Assembly (NCBI GenBank): GCA_023150945.1 | Contig: JAKLJX010000032.1 | Span: 1 to 60,145 of the forward strand | Direction of reading: 5' to 3' | DNA length: 60,145 bases | Origin: a bacterium | GTDB lineage: Bacteria > Zhuqueibacterota > Zhuqueibacteria > Zhuqueibacterales > Zhuqueibacteraceae | Shown: piece after piece, positions 17,838-27,026 of the stretch | Position numbering within the stretch: the stretch's first letter is position 1 | Layout: each line of letters begins with the position of its first letter | Position numbers and translations under genes: made by a program | Notes under the pieces: model-generated | The model's database searches: none | What the model was told of the DNA's origin: nothing | The model's input: only the letters and a program-made list of their open reading frames with translations

Positions 17838-19973
17838 ATGTTTGGATTCCTCAATTCGGCTCTGTTATGGGCCATGGCCGCCGTCGCGCTGCCCCTGCTC
17901 ATCCATCTGCTCACCAAGCGCAAGCTCAAAGTCGTTGCGATCAGCACTCTGGCCTTTCTCAAGCGCCTCGAACGGGAGAATATCCGCCGGCTCAAGCTGA
18001 AGCAATTGCTGTTGCTGCTGCTGCGCATGTTGATCGTGGCGCTGCTGGTGCTCGCTTTTGCCCGGCCGACCTTGCGGCAAAACAGCGCGGCACTGGCGCA
18101 ACGCGCCCGCACCACCGCGGTGCTCATCGTCGACAACTCGCTGAGCATGGCGGCCGCGCCGGAAGGTGTCTCGTTTCTCGCTGCGGCGCGCCGCCAGGTG
18201 CAGGAAATGGCGGATCTTTTTGCCACCGGTGATGAGATTTACCTGATCACCGCGGCCAAGCCGGCTGCGCTCCTGCCCGGCGGCCCGTTGGTGGAAGCCG
18301 AGCGCTTGCGTGAAGCGGCGCAATCGTTGCCGCAAACCTGGGCGGAAACCGATCTTGCCGGCGCCTTCGCCCTCGGCCGCGGGCTGCTGGAGAAATCGCG
18401 CAACGTCAATCGTGAAATTTATCTGTTCAGCGATGGCCGCGCCGCACAATTGCCGGAGCTGCCCGCGCTGCCGGGCGTGCGCGCATACTTCGTGCGCTAC
18501 GACCGGCCGCTGGCCAACAATCTGACGCTCAGCGGCGCGACGCTGCGCAACCAGATTTTCGAGCGCGGCAAAAGCTTCGAAGTCACCGCCACGCTGGCCA
18601 ACCACGGCGCCCATGACGTGCAGAGCCAATTGCTGCATCTCTATCTCAACGACAAACGCGTGGCGCAGCAAAGCGTGGAGGTACCCGCCGGCACGCAGCG
18701 CGCGGTGACGTTTCGCGCCGTGCCTGACACCACCGGCTTCCTGCGCGGCCGGCTGGCGCTGGAAGACGACGATTCGCCCGCCGACAATGCGCAGTTCTTC
18801 ACGTTTTATATTCCGCCGCATCGGCGCCTGCTGGCGGTGAGTGAGCGGCCCGCTGATCTCGTATTCCTGCGCGCCGCCCTGCAATCGCATGCCGCCGCCA
18901 CGCCGGCCGCCACCCAAAGCTGGAAGGAGATCACCACCAGAGAGTTGGCGGCAGAGCGCCTGCAGGATTACGACGGCATCGTGCTTGCTAATGTCAGCCG
19001 CTTTGCCGACGGCGTGGCCGAGCGTTTGATCAGCTTCATGAACAGCGGCGGCGGTGTGATCGTTTTGCTGGGCAGCGACGTCGATTTGCGGCACTACAAT
19101 GAAGCCCTCTTGTCGCGCCTCGAACTCGGCGCATTCGGCGAAACCATCGGCAATATTGCCCAGCCGGAAAACTTCATGCAACTGGGTCGCATTGATTTCT
19201 CCCACCCGCTCTTCGACGGCGTGTTTGAGAGCAGCGACGACAAACCTCGGCTGGATTCCCCCAGGTTTCGCTTTGCCGTGCAATTGCGTTTGCAGGCCGG
19301 CACGAACGCGATCATCGACTATGCGAACCAGCAACCGTTTTTGGTCGAGCGCCAGGTGGGCAGCGGCCGCTTGCTGTTGTTCACTTCCGGGGTGGAAGAG
19401 GGCTGGTCGGATTTTTCCTTCAAGGGCATTTTTGCGCCGTTGCTGTACCGCAGCGTGGTATATCTTGCGCAAAGCCGCGACAATCTGCAGGCAGCGGCCA
19501 CGATCGGCACTGAGTTGACCAGCGTGCTGCGCCAGCCCGCGGAGGAATTGGTGGTGGAGTTGCCCACCGGCGAGTTGCTGAAAACGCCGGTGCAGGTGGC
19601 GGGGCAGAATTATCGAGTGCGAGTGACGGAAACGGCGGAGCCGGGCTTTTATCAGTTGCGCGATCGCGGCGAGGTGGTGCACACCTGGGCAGTCAACTTC
19701 AATGCCGCGGAATTGAGCACGGCGCCCCTTGCTGAAAGCGCGCTGGCAGCCGCGGCCGGGGTATCCACGCTCGCACTCTTGTCCGGCGAAGGCAATGTGC
19801 GAGAGCAAATCCTATCCGCGCGTTACGGCTCCGAATTGTGGCAGATTTTCCTGATCGCCGCCCTCCTCGCGATGATCGTCGAGATGCTGCTTTATCGCAG
19901 CAGCGTGACCGCCGGCACTGCGAGCCAACACTCTCCCGCCGGAGTGCCGCAGGAGAAGGCGGGAGTGATCTGA
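17838..19973 (+). CDS. BatA-like aerotolerance-type membrane protein with VWA domain
   Basis: A 711-residue membrane protein. The N terminus (residues 1-78) is the double-helix BatA domain: FLNSALLWAMAAVALPLLIH, then the basic KRKLK loop and a second helix rich in Leu. Next is a von Willebrand A domain with a MIDAS motif DNSLSM (about residue 96). A long beta-rich periplasmic region follows, with a glutamine-amidotransferase-like stretch around 370-560, and a final membrane helix at about 672-692. Such proteins often act with MoxR ATPases in envelope stress; no moxR or other bat gene lies beside it here. Confidence 0.82.
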   Translation: MFGFLNSALLWAMAAVALPLLIHLLTKRKLKVVAISTLAFLKRLERENIRRLKLKQLLLLLLRMLIVALLVLAFARPTLRQNSAALAQRARTTAVLIVDNSLSMAAAPEGVSFLAAARRQVQEMADLFATGDEIYLITAAKPAALLPGGPLVEAERLREAAQSLPQTWAETDLAGAFALGRGLLEKSRNVNREIYLFSDGRAAQLPELPALPGVRAYFVRYDRPLANNLTLSGATLRNQIFERGKSFEVTATLANHGAHDVQSQLLHLYLNDKRVAQQSVEVPAGTQRAVTFRAVPDTTGFLRGRLALEDDDSPADNAQFFTFYIPPHRRLLAVSERPADLVFLRAALQSHAAATPAATQSWKEITTRELAAERLQDYDGIVLANVSRFADGVAERLISFMNSGGGVIVLLGSDVDLRHYNEALLSRLELGAFGETIGNIAQPENFMQLGRIDFSHPLFDGVFESSDDKPRLDSPRFRFAVQLRLQAGTNAIIDYANQQPFLVERQVGSGRLLLFTSGVEEGWSDFSFKGIFAPLLYRSVVYLAQSRDNLQAAATIGTELTSVLRQPAEELVVELPTGELLKTPVQVAGQNYRVRVTETAEPGFYQLRDRGEVVHTWAVNFNAAELSTAPLAESALAAAAGVSTLALLSGEGNVREQILSARYGSELWQIFLIAALLAMIVEMLLYRSSVTAGTASQHSPAGVPQEKAGVI

Positions 19974-20093
19974 CCCGCGGAGGAACGGCCGCACGGCTGT
20001 GCGGGGGCAGGCAGAGTGTGAGATTTTGCCGCGAATCAAGACGCGGCCCAAACCGGCACAATCACAATTCTCAAGGAGGCAGTCAAAAACATC

Positions 20094-21395
20094 ATGTATG
20101 AAACCCAGACCCGTGGGCGCGAGCGCGCGCTGTTGGTGGGATTTACCACGGATGGCCATTCCCGCGTCGCCGTCGAGGATTCTTTGCAGGAATTGGCGCT
20201 GCTGGCTGACACTGCCGGCGCCGATATTGTCGAAACCATTATTCACTCCCGCCCCAAGATCGACCCAGCCTTTTTTATCGGCCGCGGCAAAGCCGAATTC
20301 ATCGCCACTCTGGTCGCCGAGCAGGACATTGACGTCGTCATTTTTGATGACGATCTCTCTCCGGGCCAGGCGAAAAATCTCGAAGAGCTTTTCGAAAAGA
20401 AGGTCATCGACCGCAGCGGCTTGATTCTAGACATCTTTGCGCGCCGGGCGCGCACCCGCGAGGCGCGCACCCAGGTCGAGTTGGCGCAGTTGGAGTATCT
20501 GCTGCCGCGCTTGACGCGCATGTGGAGCCATTTCTCCCGGCAGGTTGGCGGTATCGGTCTGCGCGGGCCGGGTGAAACCCAGCTCGAAGTCGACCGCCGC
20601 ATTGTGCGCCAGCGCATCGCTCATCTCTCCCGCGAGTTGAAAAAGATCGACCGGCAGCGCGCCGTGCGCCGCCAGCACCGCGACGGCGTGTTCAAAGCCG
20701 CGCTGGTGGGTTACACCAACGCCGGCAAATCGACGCTGTTGAATGCCCTCACCGAAGCCGAGGTGTTCGTCGAGGATCGTTTGTTCGCCACGCTCGACTC
20801 GACGGTGCGCGCGCTGCGCTGGCCGCAAAATGGCTATCAAAAAGAGGTGGGCCCGGTGGTGCTCATTGACACGGTGGGCTTCATCCGCAAACTGCCGCAT
20901 CATCTCGTGGCCTCGTTCAAAACCACTCTCGATGAGTTGCGCGAGGCCTCGCTGCTGCTGCATGTTATCGATGTCACGCATCCGCAGGTCGAACAACAAA
21001 TCGCCACGGTGCGGAGCGTGCTCACGGAGATGCAGCTTCATGAATACCCGGTGCTGCACGTTTTCAACAAAGTCGATCTGTTGCCGGAAGACGGGCTGCT
21101 GCAGCGCCTGCAGCAGGAATATGCGCCGGCGATCTTTGTCTCGGCGCAACGCAAAATGTTCCTGGGGGATTTGCAGCGCTGGATCAATGATTTCGCCGCT
21201 GCCGGCGCGGTGGAATTCGAGGCCGAGCTGCCGCTCTCCGAACCGGCCAAGCTCGCGCGCGTGCACGAGATGGCCAACGTGCTGGAACGCCGCTTTGAAG
21301 CGGACAAGGTCATTCTCAAGTTGCGCGCCCGGCAGGCGGCCGCGGCACAGATTCGGCAGATGCTGTCGAATCATGCCAACGGCGTCGCTGCGTAG
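20094..21395 (+). CDS. hflX: GTPase HflX
   Basis: The 433-residue ribosome-associated GTPase splits stalled or hibernating ribosomes. It shows the HflX N-terminal domain (FIGRGKAEFI near residue 60), the glycine-rich GIGLRGPGETQLEVDRR linker (about 156-172), G1 GYTNAGKST (about 205), G3 DTVGF (about 260) and G4 NKVD (about 326). The start ATG 20094 follows CAAGGAGG at a slightly long spacing. A hairpin and microsatellite lie directly after the stop. Confidence 0.94.
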   Translation: MYETQTRGRERALLVGFTTDGHSRVAVEDSLQELALLADTAGADIVETIIHSRPKIDPAFFIGRGKAEFIATLVAEQDIDVVIFDDDLSPGQAKNLEELFEKKVIDRSGLILDIFARRARTREARTQVELAQLEYLLPRLTRMWSHFSRQVGGIGLRGPGETQLEVDRRIVRQRIAHLSRELKKIDRQRAVRRQHRDGVFKAALVGYTNAGKSTLLNALTEAEVFVEDRLFATLDSTVRALRWPQNGYQKEVGPVVLIDTVGFIRKLPHHLVASFKTTLDELREASLLLHVIDVTHPQVEQQIATVRSVLTEMQLHEYPVLHVFNKVDLLPEDGLLQRLQQEYAPAIFVSAQRKMFLGDLQRWINDFAAAGAVEFEAELPLSEPAKLARVHEMANVLERRFEADKVILKLRARQAAAAQIRQMLSNHANGVAA

Positions 21396-21398
21396 GAT

Positions 21399-21592
21399 TA
21401 CTCCTGCTTCTGCTCCTACTCTTACTCTTGCTCCTCCTCGCCTTTTTTCGTTGAGAACGAATAGGAGTGGGAGCAAGAGTAGGAGTAAGAGTAGGAGTAA
21501 GAGTAGGAGTAAGAGTAGGAGTAAGAGTAGGAGTAAGAGTAGGAGTAAGAGTAAGAGTAAGAGTAGGAGTAAGAGTAAGAGTAAGAGTAGTA
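21399..21592. repeat. six-base microsatellite with an inverted left arm
   Basis: From 21462 to 21592 the plus strand is about 22 copies of GAGTAR (R = A or G), mainly alternating GAGTAG and GAGTAA. The left arm (21399-21440) carries the complementary CTACTC/TTACTC pattern, so the transcript can fold into a long hairpin with a loop containing CCTTTTTTC. The tract lies between the hflX stop and the next gene. The repeat keeps the downstream frame open, encoding Val/Gly/Arg repeats if read, but this is likely not translated. Confidence 0.9.
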
Positions 21593-21622
21593 ATTGACCC
21601 TCACACCAATACTGCATTCTGC

Positions 21623-23026
<1,404 letters not shown>

Positions 23027-23129
23027 AGGTCGGCGCGCCCGCCAATTTGCACGTTGATTTTTACCGCAATTCTCCTAGCTTCCCACCGAACAATCAGCGC
23101 CGCCCTCATCCCTGACGGGAAAGAAATAC

Positions 23130-24827
23130 ATGACACGCTTTCACCTCGGCTTGACCGGTCTGTTGCTGTTGGGTGCGCTTGCCCTTCCGGCTATGATGCC
23201 CTTCGCTTTTCCGGCGCGGGATCATTATCGCCCCGGTGATTGGGTGAGCTACGGCGTCAATCGCTATGTCAGCTCTGTGGCCGCCAGTCCGGAACAGGCT
23301 TTCTTCGGCACCACCACCGGCATCGCGCGCTATGATATTTTGCGCGGCACCTGGCAGGCGCCTTACACCACCAGCGACGGCATCGCTGACAACCGGATCA
23401 TCGCCGTTGGATTCGATCACATCACCAGCACATTGTGGTGCGCCACAGCCAAAGGTCTCAGCCGGCAGCATCCCGCTTCCTTGCGCTGGACCAACTTCAG
23501 CAAGACCGAGATCGGCGTCTCTGAAAACGAAGAGTTCGTCTCGCTCGGCTTCGACAACAACGGCAACTGGTTCGAAACCAGCTCGGGCCGGCTGTTCCGG
23601 CAGGACAAATTCGGCAGCTTCTTTCAACCGGCTGGCGGCCAAGTGCCGGAGAGCGGTGTCGTGTGGTTTGGTGACCGCTCCCCCCGGCCCCGGCCATTTC
23701 CACATTTCTTCATGCCCGCCGGTTATCTCTTCGATCCCCGTGGCTTGGTGCAGGATCGTCATCTGCGCCAGGCGCGCGTGACCGGCGTGAGCCAGGACCG
23801 CTGGGGCAACATGTGGCTCGGTACTTGGGGATTGGGCGCCCTGCGCGTGGATCTCAATGTCGATCAGGCGCAGCTCATCAGCACCGGCCTCGCCAGCCAG
23901 CGCGTCGATGCGTTGCTGTTCGATGACAACGGTTTGTGGATCGGCGGCGTGCGCAACGCCCTCCGCCAGCCGGCCGATGAATCATTGGAAGGCATCACCT
24001 ACTGGCGCGATCCCCAAGCCGGCAATTCCGACAACCGCGATTGGCGCTACTACGACGCGCGCTACAATTTCAGCATGAGCAGCGACGAGGTGAACAGCTT
24101 CGCCTTCGACCGCGACAAACTCTACTGCGCCACCGAGAACGGCATCAACATCTACGACACGCAAAAAGACCGCTGGCAACGTCTGCTTTCGCTCGATGGA
24201 CTGGCCAGCCCGCGCGTCAACGATCTTGTCATCTATGAAAATTATCTCTATGCCGCCACGGATTTGGGATTGAACCGCATCGTGCTCGGCACGATCGGCC
24301 GAGACTCGCTGGGCATCGGCGAAGTGCTGCCGGACATGCTGCGGCACGTGCGCGTGCATGATCTCGACCGCCAGGAAAATCTGCTTTGGGCGGCCACCGA
24401 TCAAGGGCCGTTCGTGTATGACATGGCCAAAGACAACGGCGGTTTCACCGATATCGAAAACGGGCCGGGCCGCGTCATCACCTATGCGGTTTCATATTAC
24501 GATTCGCTGGTTTGGTTCGGCACCAACTGGGGCGTCGAGGCGCTGGAGGTCGTGCATCAGCAGTGGCTGACCGCGCCGGCGCGCAACTCGCTGGGCGGCG
24601 CGGAAATCTACGCCCTCGTCTCCGGGCCGGAGGTGGTGTGGGCCGGCACCAACAACGGCGCGTTCAAATATCATCCCGAGCGCCGGGAATGGAAGCAATA
24701 CACCACCGAGGACGGTTTGATCGATGATCACGTCAATGCCATTGCGCTCGACCGGGAGCTGGTCTGGTTCGGGACGGATTTGGGATTGACTGTGTTTCGT
24801 TGGCAGGCGTTTCATCGTTTCGAGTAA
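23130..24827 (+). CDS. Secreted beta-propeller protein with two-component-regulator-type repeats
   Basis: A 565-residue protein with a hydrophobic signal sequence (about residues 5-27) and then repeated propeller blades. The repeats have the form 'FFGTTTGIARYD', 'LWCATAKGLSR', 'LYCATENGINIYD', 'VWFGTDLGLTVF', with the recurring 'TSDGIADNRI' or 'TEDGLIDDHVNAI' turns that mark the two-component-regulator propeller repeat. No kinase or DNA-binding domain follows, so it is a free-standing sensor or scaffold of unknown ligand. It lies 103 bases after the sigma54 regulator, same strand. Confidence 0.75.
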   Translation: MTRFHLGLTGLLLLGALALPAMMPFAFPARDHYRPGDWVSYGVNRYVSSVAASPEQAFFGTTTGIARYDILRGTWQAPYTTSDGIADNRIIAVGFDHITSTLWCATAKGLSRQHPASLRWTNFSKTEIGVSENEEFVSLGFDNNGNWFETSSGRLFRQDKFGSFFQPAGGQVPESGVVWFGDRSPRPRPFPHFFMPAGYLFDPRGLVQDRHLRQARVTGVSQDRWGNMWLGTWGLGALRVDLNVDQAQLISTGLASQRVDALLFDDNGLWIGGVRNALRQPADESLEGITYWRDPQAGNSDNRDWRYYDARYNFSMSSDEVNSFAFDRDKLYCATENGINIYDTQKDRWQRLLSLDGLASPRVNDLVIYENYLYAATDLGLNRIVLGTIGRDSLGIGEVLPDMLRHVRVHDLDRQENLLWAATDQGPFVYDMAKDNGGFTDIENGPGRVITYAVSYYDSLVWFGTNWGVEALEVVHQQWLTAPARNSLGGAEIYALVSGPEVVWAGTNNGAFKYHPERREWKQYTTEDGLIDDHVNAIALDRELVWFGTDLGLTVFRWQAFHRFE

Positions 24828-24850
24828 ATGCGGCTCGTGGAGTTCTGATT

Positions 24851-25483
24851 ATGCTCAACGCCGGCGTTTTGACCTTTCGGGAGTTTCCCATGCGCGAAAC
24901 TCTGCCGCTCGCCGCCATTCATGAAGCCGTGCTCCAGTTTCTGCACGGCCGCGATGACGCCGGCCTTTTTGGCGCACCGGCGGTCAATGCCTATGTTAGC
25001 GCGCCTCGCATGTCACAGGGCGTCGAATTGCTTTCCGTGCGTGCCCTTGAGCTGGCAAAAGAAATGCGGGATCATCTCAGCCAGAGATTTCGCATTGCCG
25101 TACGCCTGCGCAAGATGGGCGAAGGGAAAGGCTCCCGCCTCTTGCAAGTCAGAAAAGCCGGCAACCGCCATCTCGTGGATATCCGGCCGGTCGCAAAACT
25201 GCCTCGCGCACGGTAGATCGATAGTCTGCTGGTCGTGGCGCCCGCAGAGTTGGTCGCCAGCAAGGTTGTCGCATTTCACCAGCGGCGCGGCAAGCCCAAG
25301 TCCGGCACCGATTGGCGGGACTTGGCGATGTTGCTGTTGGCGTTTCCCGAGCTTAAGGCCGCCGCGTCGGGGCCGGTGGCAGAAAGCCTGAAATCGGCTG
25401 GGGTGGATGCCAAGATACTGGAGGTCTGGCAGGAAGTGGTGGCGCAGGACATCCAGCCGCCCGAAGAGGATGATGAGTTTTGA
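24851..25483 (+). pseudogene. Nucleotidyltransferase-like gene (AbiEii-like) broken by an in-frame TAG
   Basis: Two halves lie in the same frame, joined by a single TAG at 25214-25216. The first (from ATG 24851, or more likely ATG 24890 after GGGAG) reads HEAVLQFLHGRDDA, GAPAVNAYVS and RHLVDIRPVAKLP; the second continues IDSLLVVAPAELVASK, then RGKPKSGTDWRDLAMLL. Read together they give about 200 residues, like small nucleotidyltransferases related to AbiEii. At the place where I expect the catalytic DxD the protein has GVE (in SQGVELLSV), a further sign of decay. It could also be a read-through gene or a sequencing error. Family assignment is from memory. Confidence 0.55.
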
Positions 25484-25501
25484 ATGCTTTTTCTTGAGTG
25501 T

Positions 25502-26866
25502 ATGGATCTCTTCAGCCAGCTCGCGCAGGAAAATCTGCAACACAGCACACCGCTCGCGGAGCGCATGCGGCCGCGGCATATCGATGATTTTGTCGGGCAG
25601 GGGCATTTGCTCGACCCGGGCAAGCCCTTGCGCCTGGCATGGGAAACCGGCGCTTTCGGCTCGCTGCTGCTGTGGGGGCCGCCGGGCAGCGGCAAGACCA
25701 CGCTGGCCAAGCTGCTGGCGCAGGCCTCGCAGGCGGATTTTTTCATGCTGAGCGCCGTGGCGAGCGGTGTCGCGGAAGTGCGCGAAGTGCTGCAAAAAGC
25801 AACGAACAATCGCCGCAGCGGCCGGCGCACGATTCTGTTCATCGATGAGATTCACCGCTTCAACAAGGCCCAGCAGGATGCCCTGCTGCAGCGCGTGGAA
25901 GACGGCACCATCTGCCTCATCGGCGCGACCACGGAGAATCCCTCATTTGAAGTCATCTCCCCGCTGCTCTCCCGCTGCCAGGTGTACACGCTAAAAGCGC
26001 TGGACGAAGCTGCGCTGCGGCAGATTATCGCGCATGCGCTCGCCCACGACCCGCAGTTGCAGCAGGCCAGGATTGTGTTGGAAGAGGCGGCGCGCGACTT
26101 TCTGGTGGCGCTCGCGGCCGGTGACGGCCGGGCGGCGTTGAACGGCCTGGAGCAGGCGGTGCGCCTCTGTCCGCCGAACGCGCAGCAGCAGCGCGTGCTC
26201 ACCGTCGAACACATCCGCGAGGCGGTGCAGAAGCGCGCCTTGCACTACGATCGCGCCGGGGACCAGCATTATGACACGATCTCGGCGTTCATCAAAAGCG
26301 TGCGCGGCGGTGATCCCAATGCGGCGCTGCATTATCTTGCGCGCATGCTGGAGGCCGGCGAGGATCCCAAATTCATCGCCCGGCGCTTGATCATTCTCGC
26401 CAGCGAGGATATCGGCAATGCCGAGCCGCTGGGTTTGGTGGTCGCCACGTCGGCGTTCACCGCGGTCACTTATGTCGGCATGCCGGAGGCCGGCTTGGTG
26501 CTGGCGCAGACGGCCACTTTTCTCGCCGGCGCACCCAAAAGCAATGCCTCCTATCGCGGCCTTTCTGCCGCCACGCAGGACGTGAAGGAAAAACCAGTGG
26601 CACAGATTCCGCTGCACTTGCGCAATGCGCCCACGAGCTTGATGGCGCAGGCGGGGTATGGCAGCGGCTATCAATATCCGCACGATTTTCCCGGCCACTT
26701 CGTGGAACAGGAATACCTGCCGGAAAACTTGACCGGCGCGCTGTACTACCGGCCCTCCGCCAACGGCGCGGAAGCAGACATTGCCCGGCGGCTGCAGGCC
26801 TGGTGGCAAAAATACCGTGAACAGCGAAACGGCGATGAGGCTGCCGCACCGCCGGACTCCGAGTAA
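25502..26866 (+). CDS. rarA: Replication-associated recombination protein A (RarA/MgsA)
   Basis: The 454-residue AAA+ ATPase acts at stalled replication forks with SSB. It has the N-terminal [17 protein letters not shown] block, Walker [13 protein letters not shown] (about residues 59-70), Walker [18 protein letters not shown] (about 115-130), sensor [10 protein letters not shown], and the C-terminal tetramerisation domain ([16 protein letters not shown]-like, DIGNA). ATG 25502 is chosen; ATG 25484, which follows the preceding stop at once, is possible. The gene lies directly after the broken nucleotidyltransferase-like gene. Confidence 0.92.
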   Translation: MDLFSQLAQENLQHSTPLAERMRPRHIDDFVGQGHLLDPGKPLRLAWETGAFGSLLLWGPPGSGKTTLAKLLAQASQADFFMLSAVASGVAEVREVLQKATNNRRSGRRTILFIDEIHRFNKAQQDALLQRVEDGTICLIGATTENPSFEVISPLLSRCQVYTLKALDEAALRQIIAHALAHDPQLQQARIVLEEAARDFLVALAAGDGRAALNGLEQAVRLCPPNAQQQRVLTVEHIREAVQKRALHYDRAGDQHYDTISAFIKSVRGGDPNAALHYLARMLEAGEDPKFIARRLIILASEDIGNAEPLGLVVATSAFTAVTYVGMPEAGLVLAQTATFLAGAPKSNASYRGLSAATQDVKEKPVAQIPLHLRNAPTSLMAQAGYGSGYQYPHDFPGHFVEQEYLPENLTGALYYRPSANGAEADIARRLQAWWQKYREQRNGDEAAAPPDSE

Positions 26867-27026
26867 CCGGCATTCGATTTGTCCGGGCGCAGTGACCCAG
26901 CCCGCGCCAGACGCGGAATGCCCCACTCTTCGCGAGACGGGCGGCGCCATGCGAATGCCTGCCAGATGCTACTCGATTGCATGAGCACACGCACGACGAA
27001 ACACTGTCTTCGAGTTATTTGATCCC

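Noticed and set aside
17865-19808. 647-codon minus-strand frame opposite the BatA-like gene
   Set aside because: No domain, His/Gln/Arg-rich composition typical of antisense of GC-rich genes; the plus strand has clear BatA and VWA motifs.
21462-21592. Possible CRISPR array
   Set aside because: The period is six bases without spacers; it is a microsatellite. No other array-like pattern was seen.
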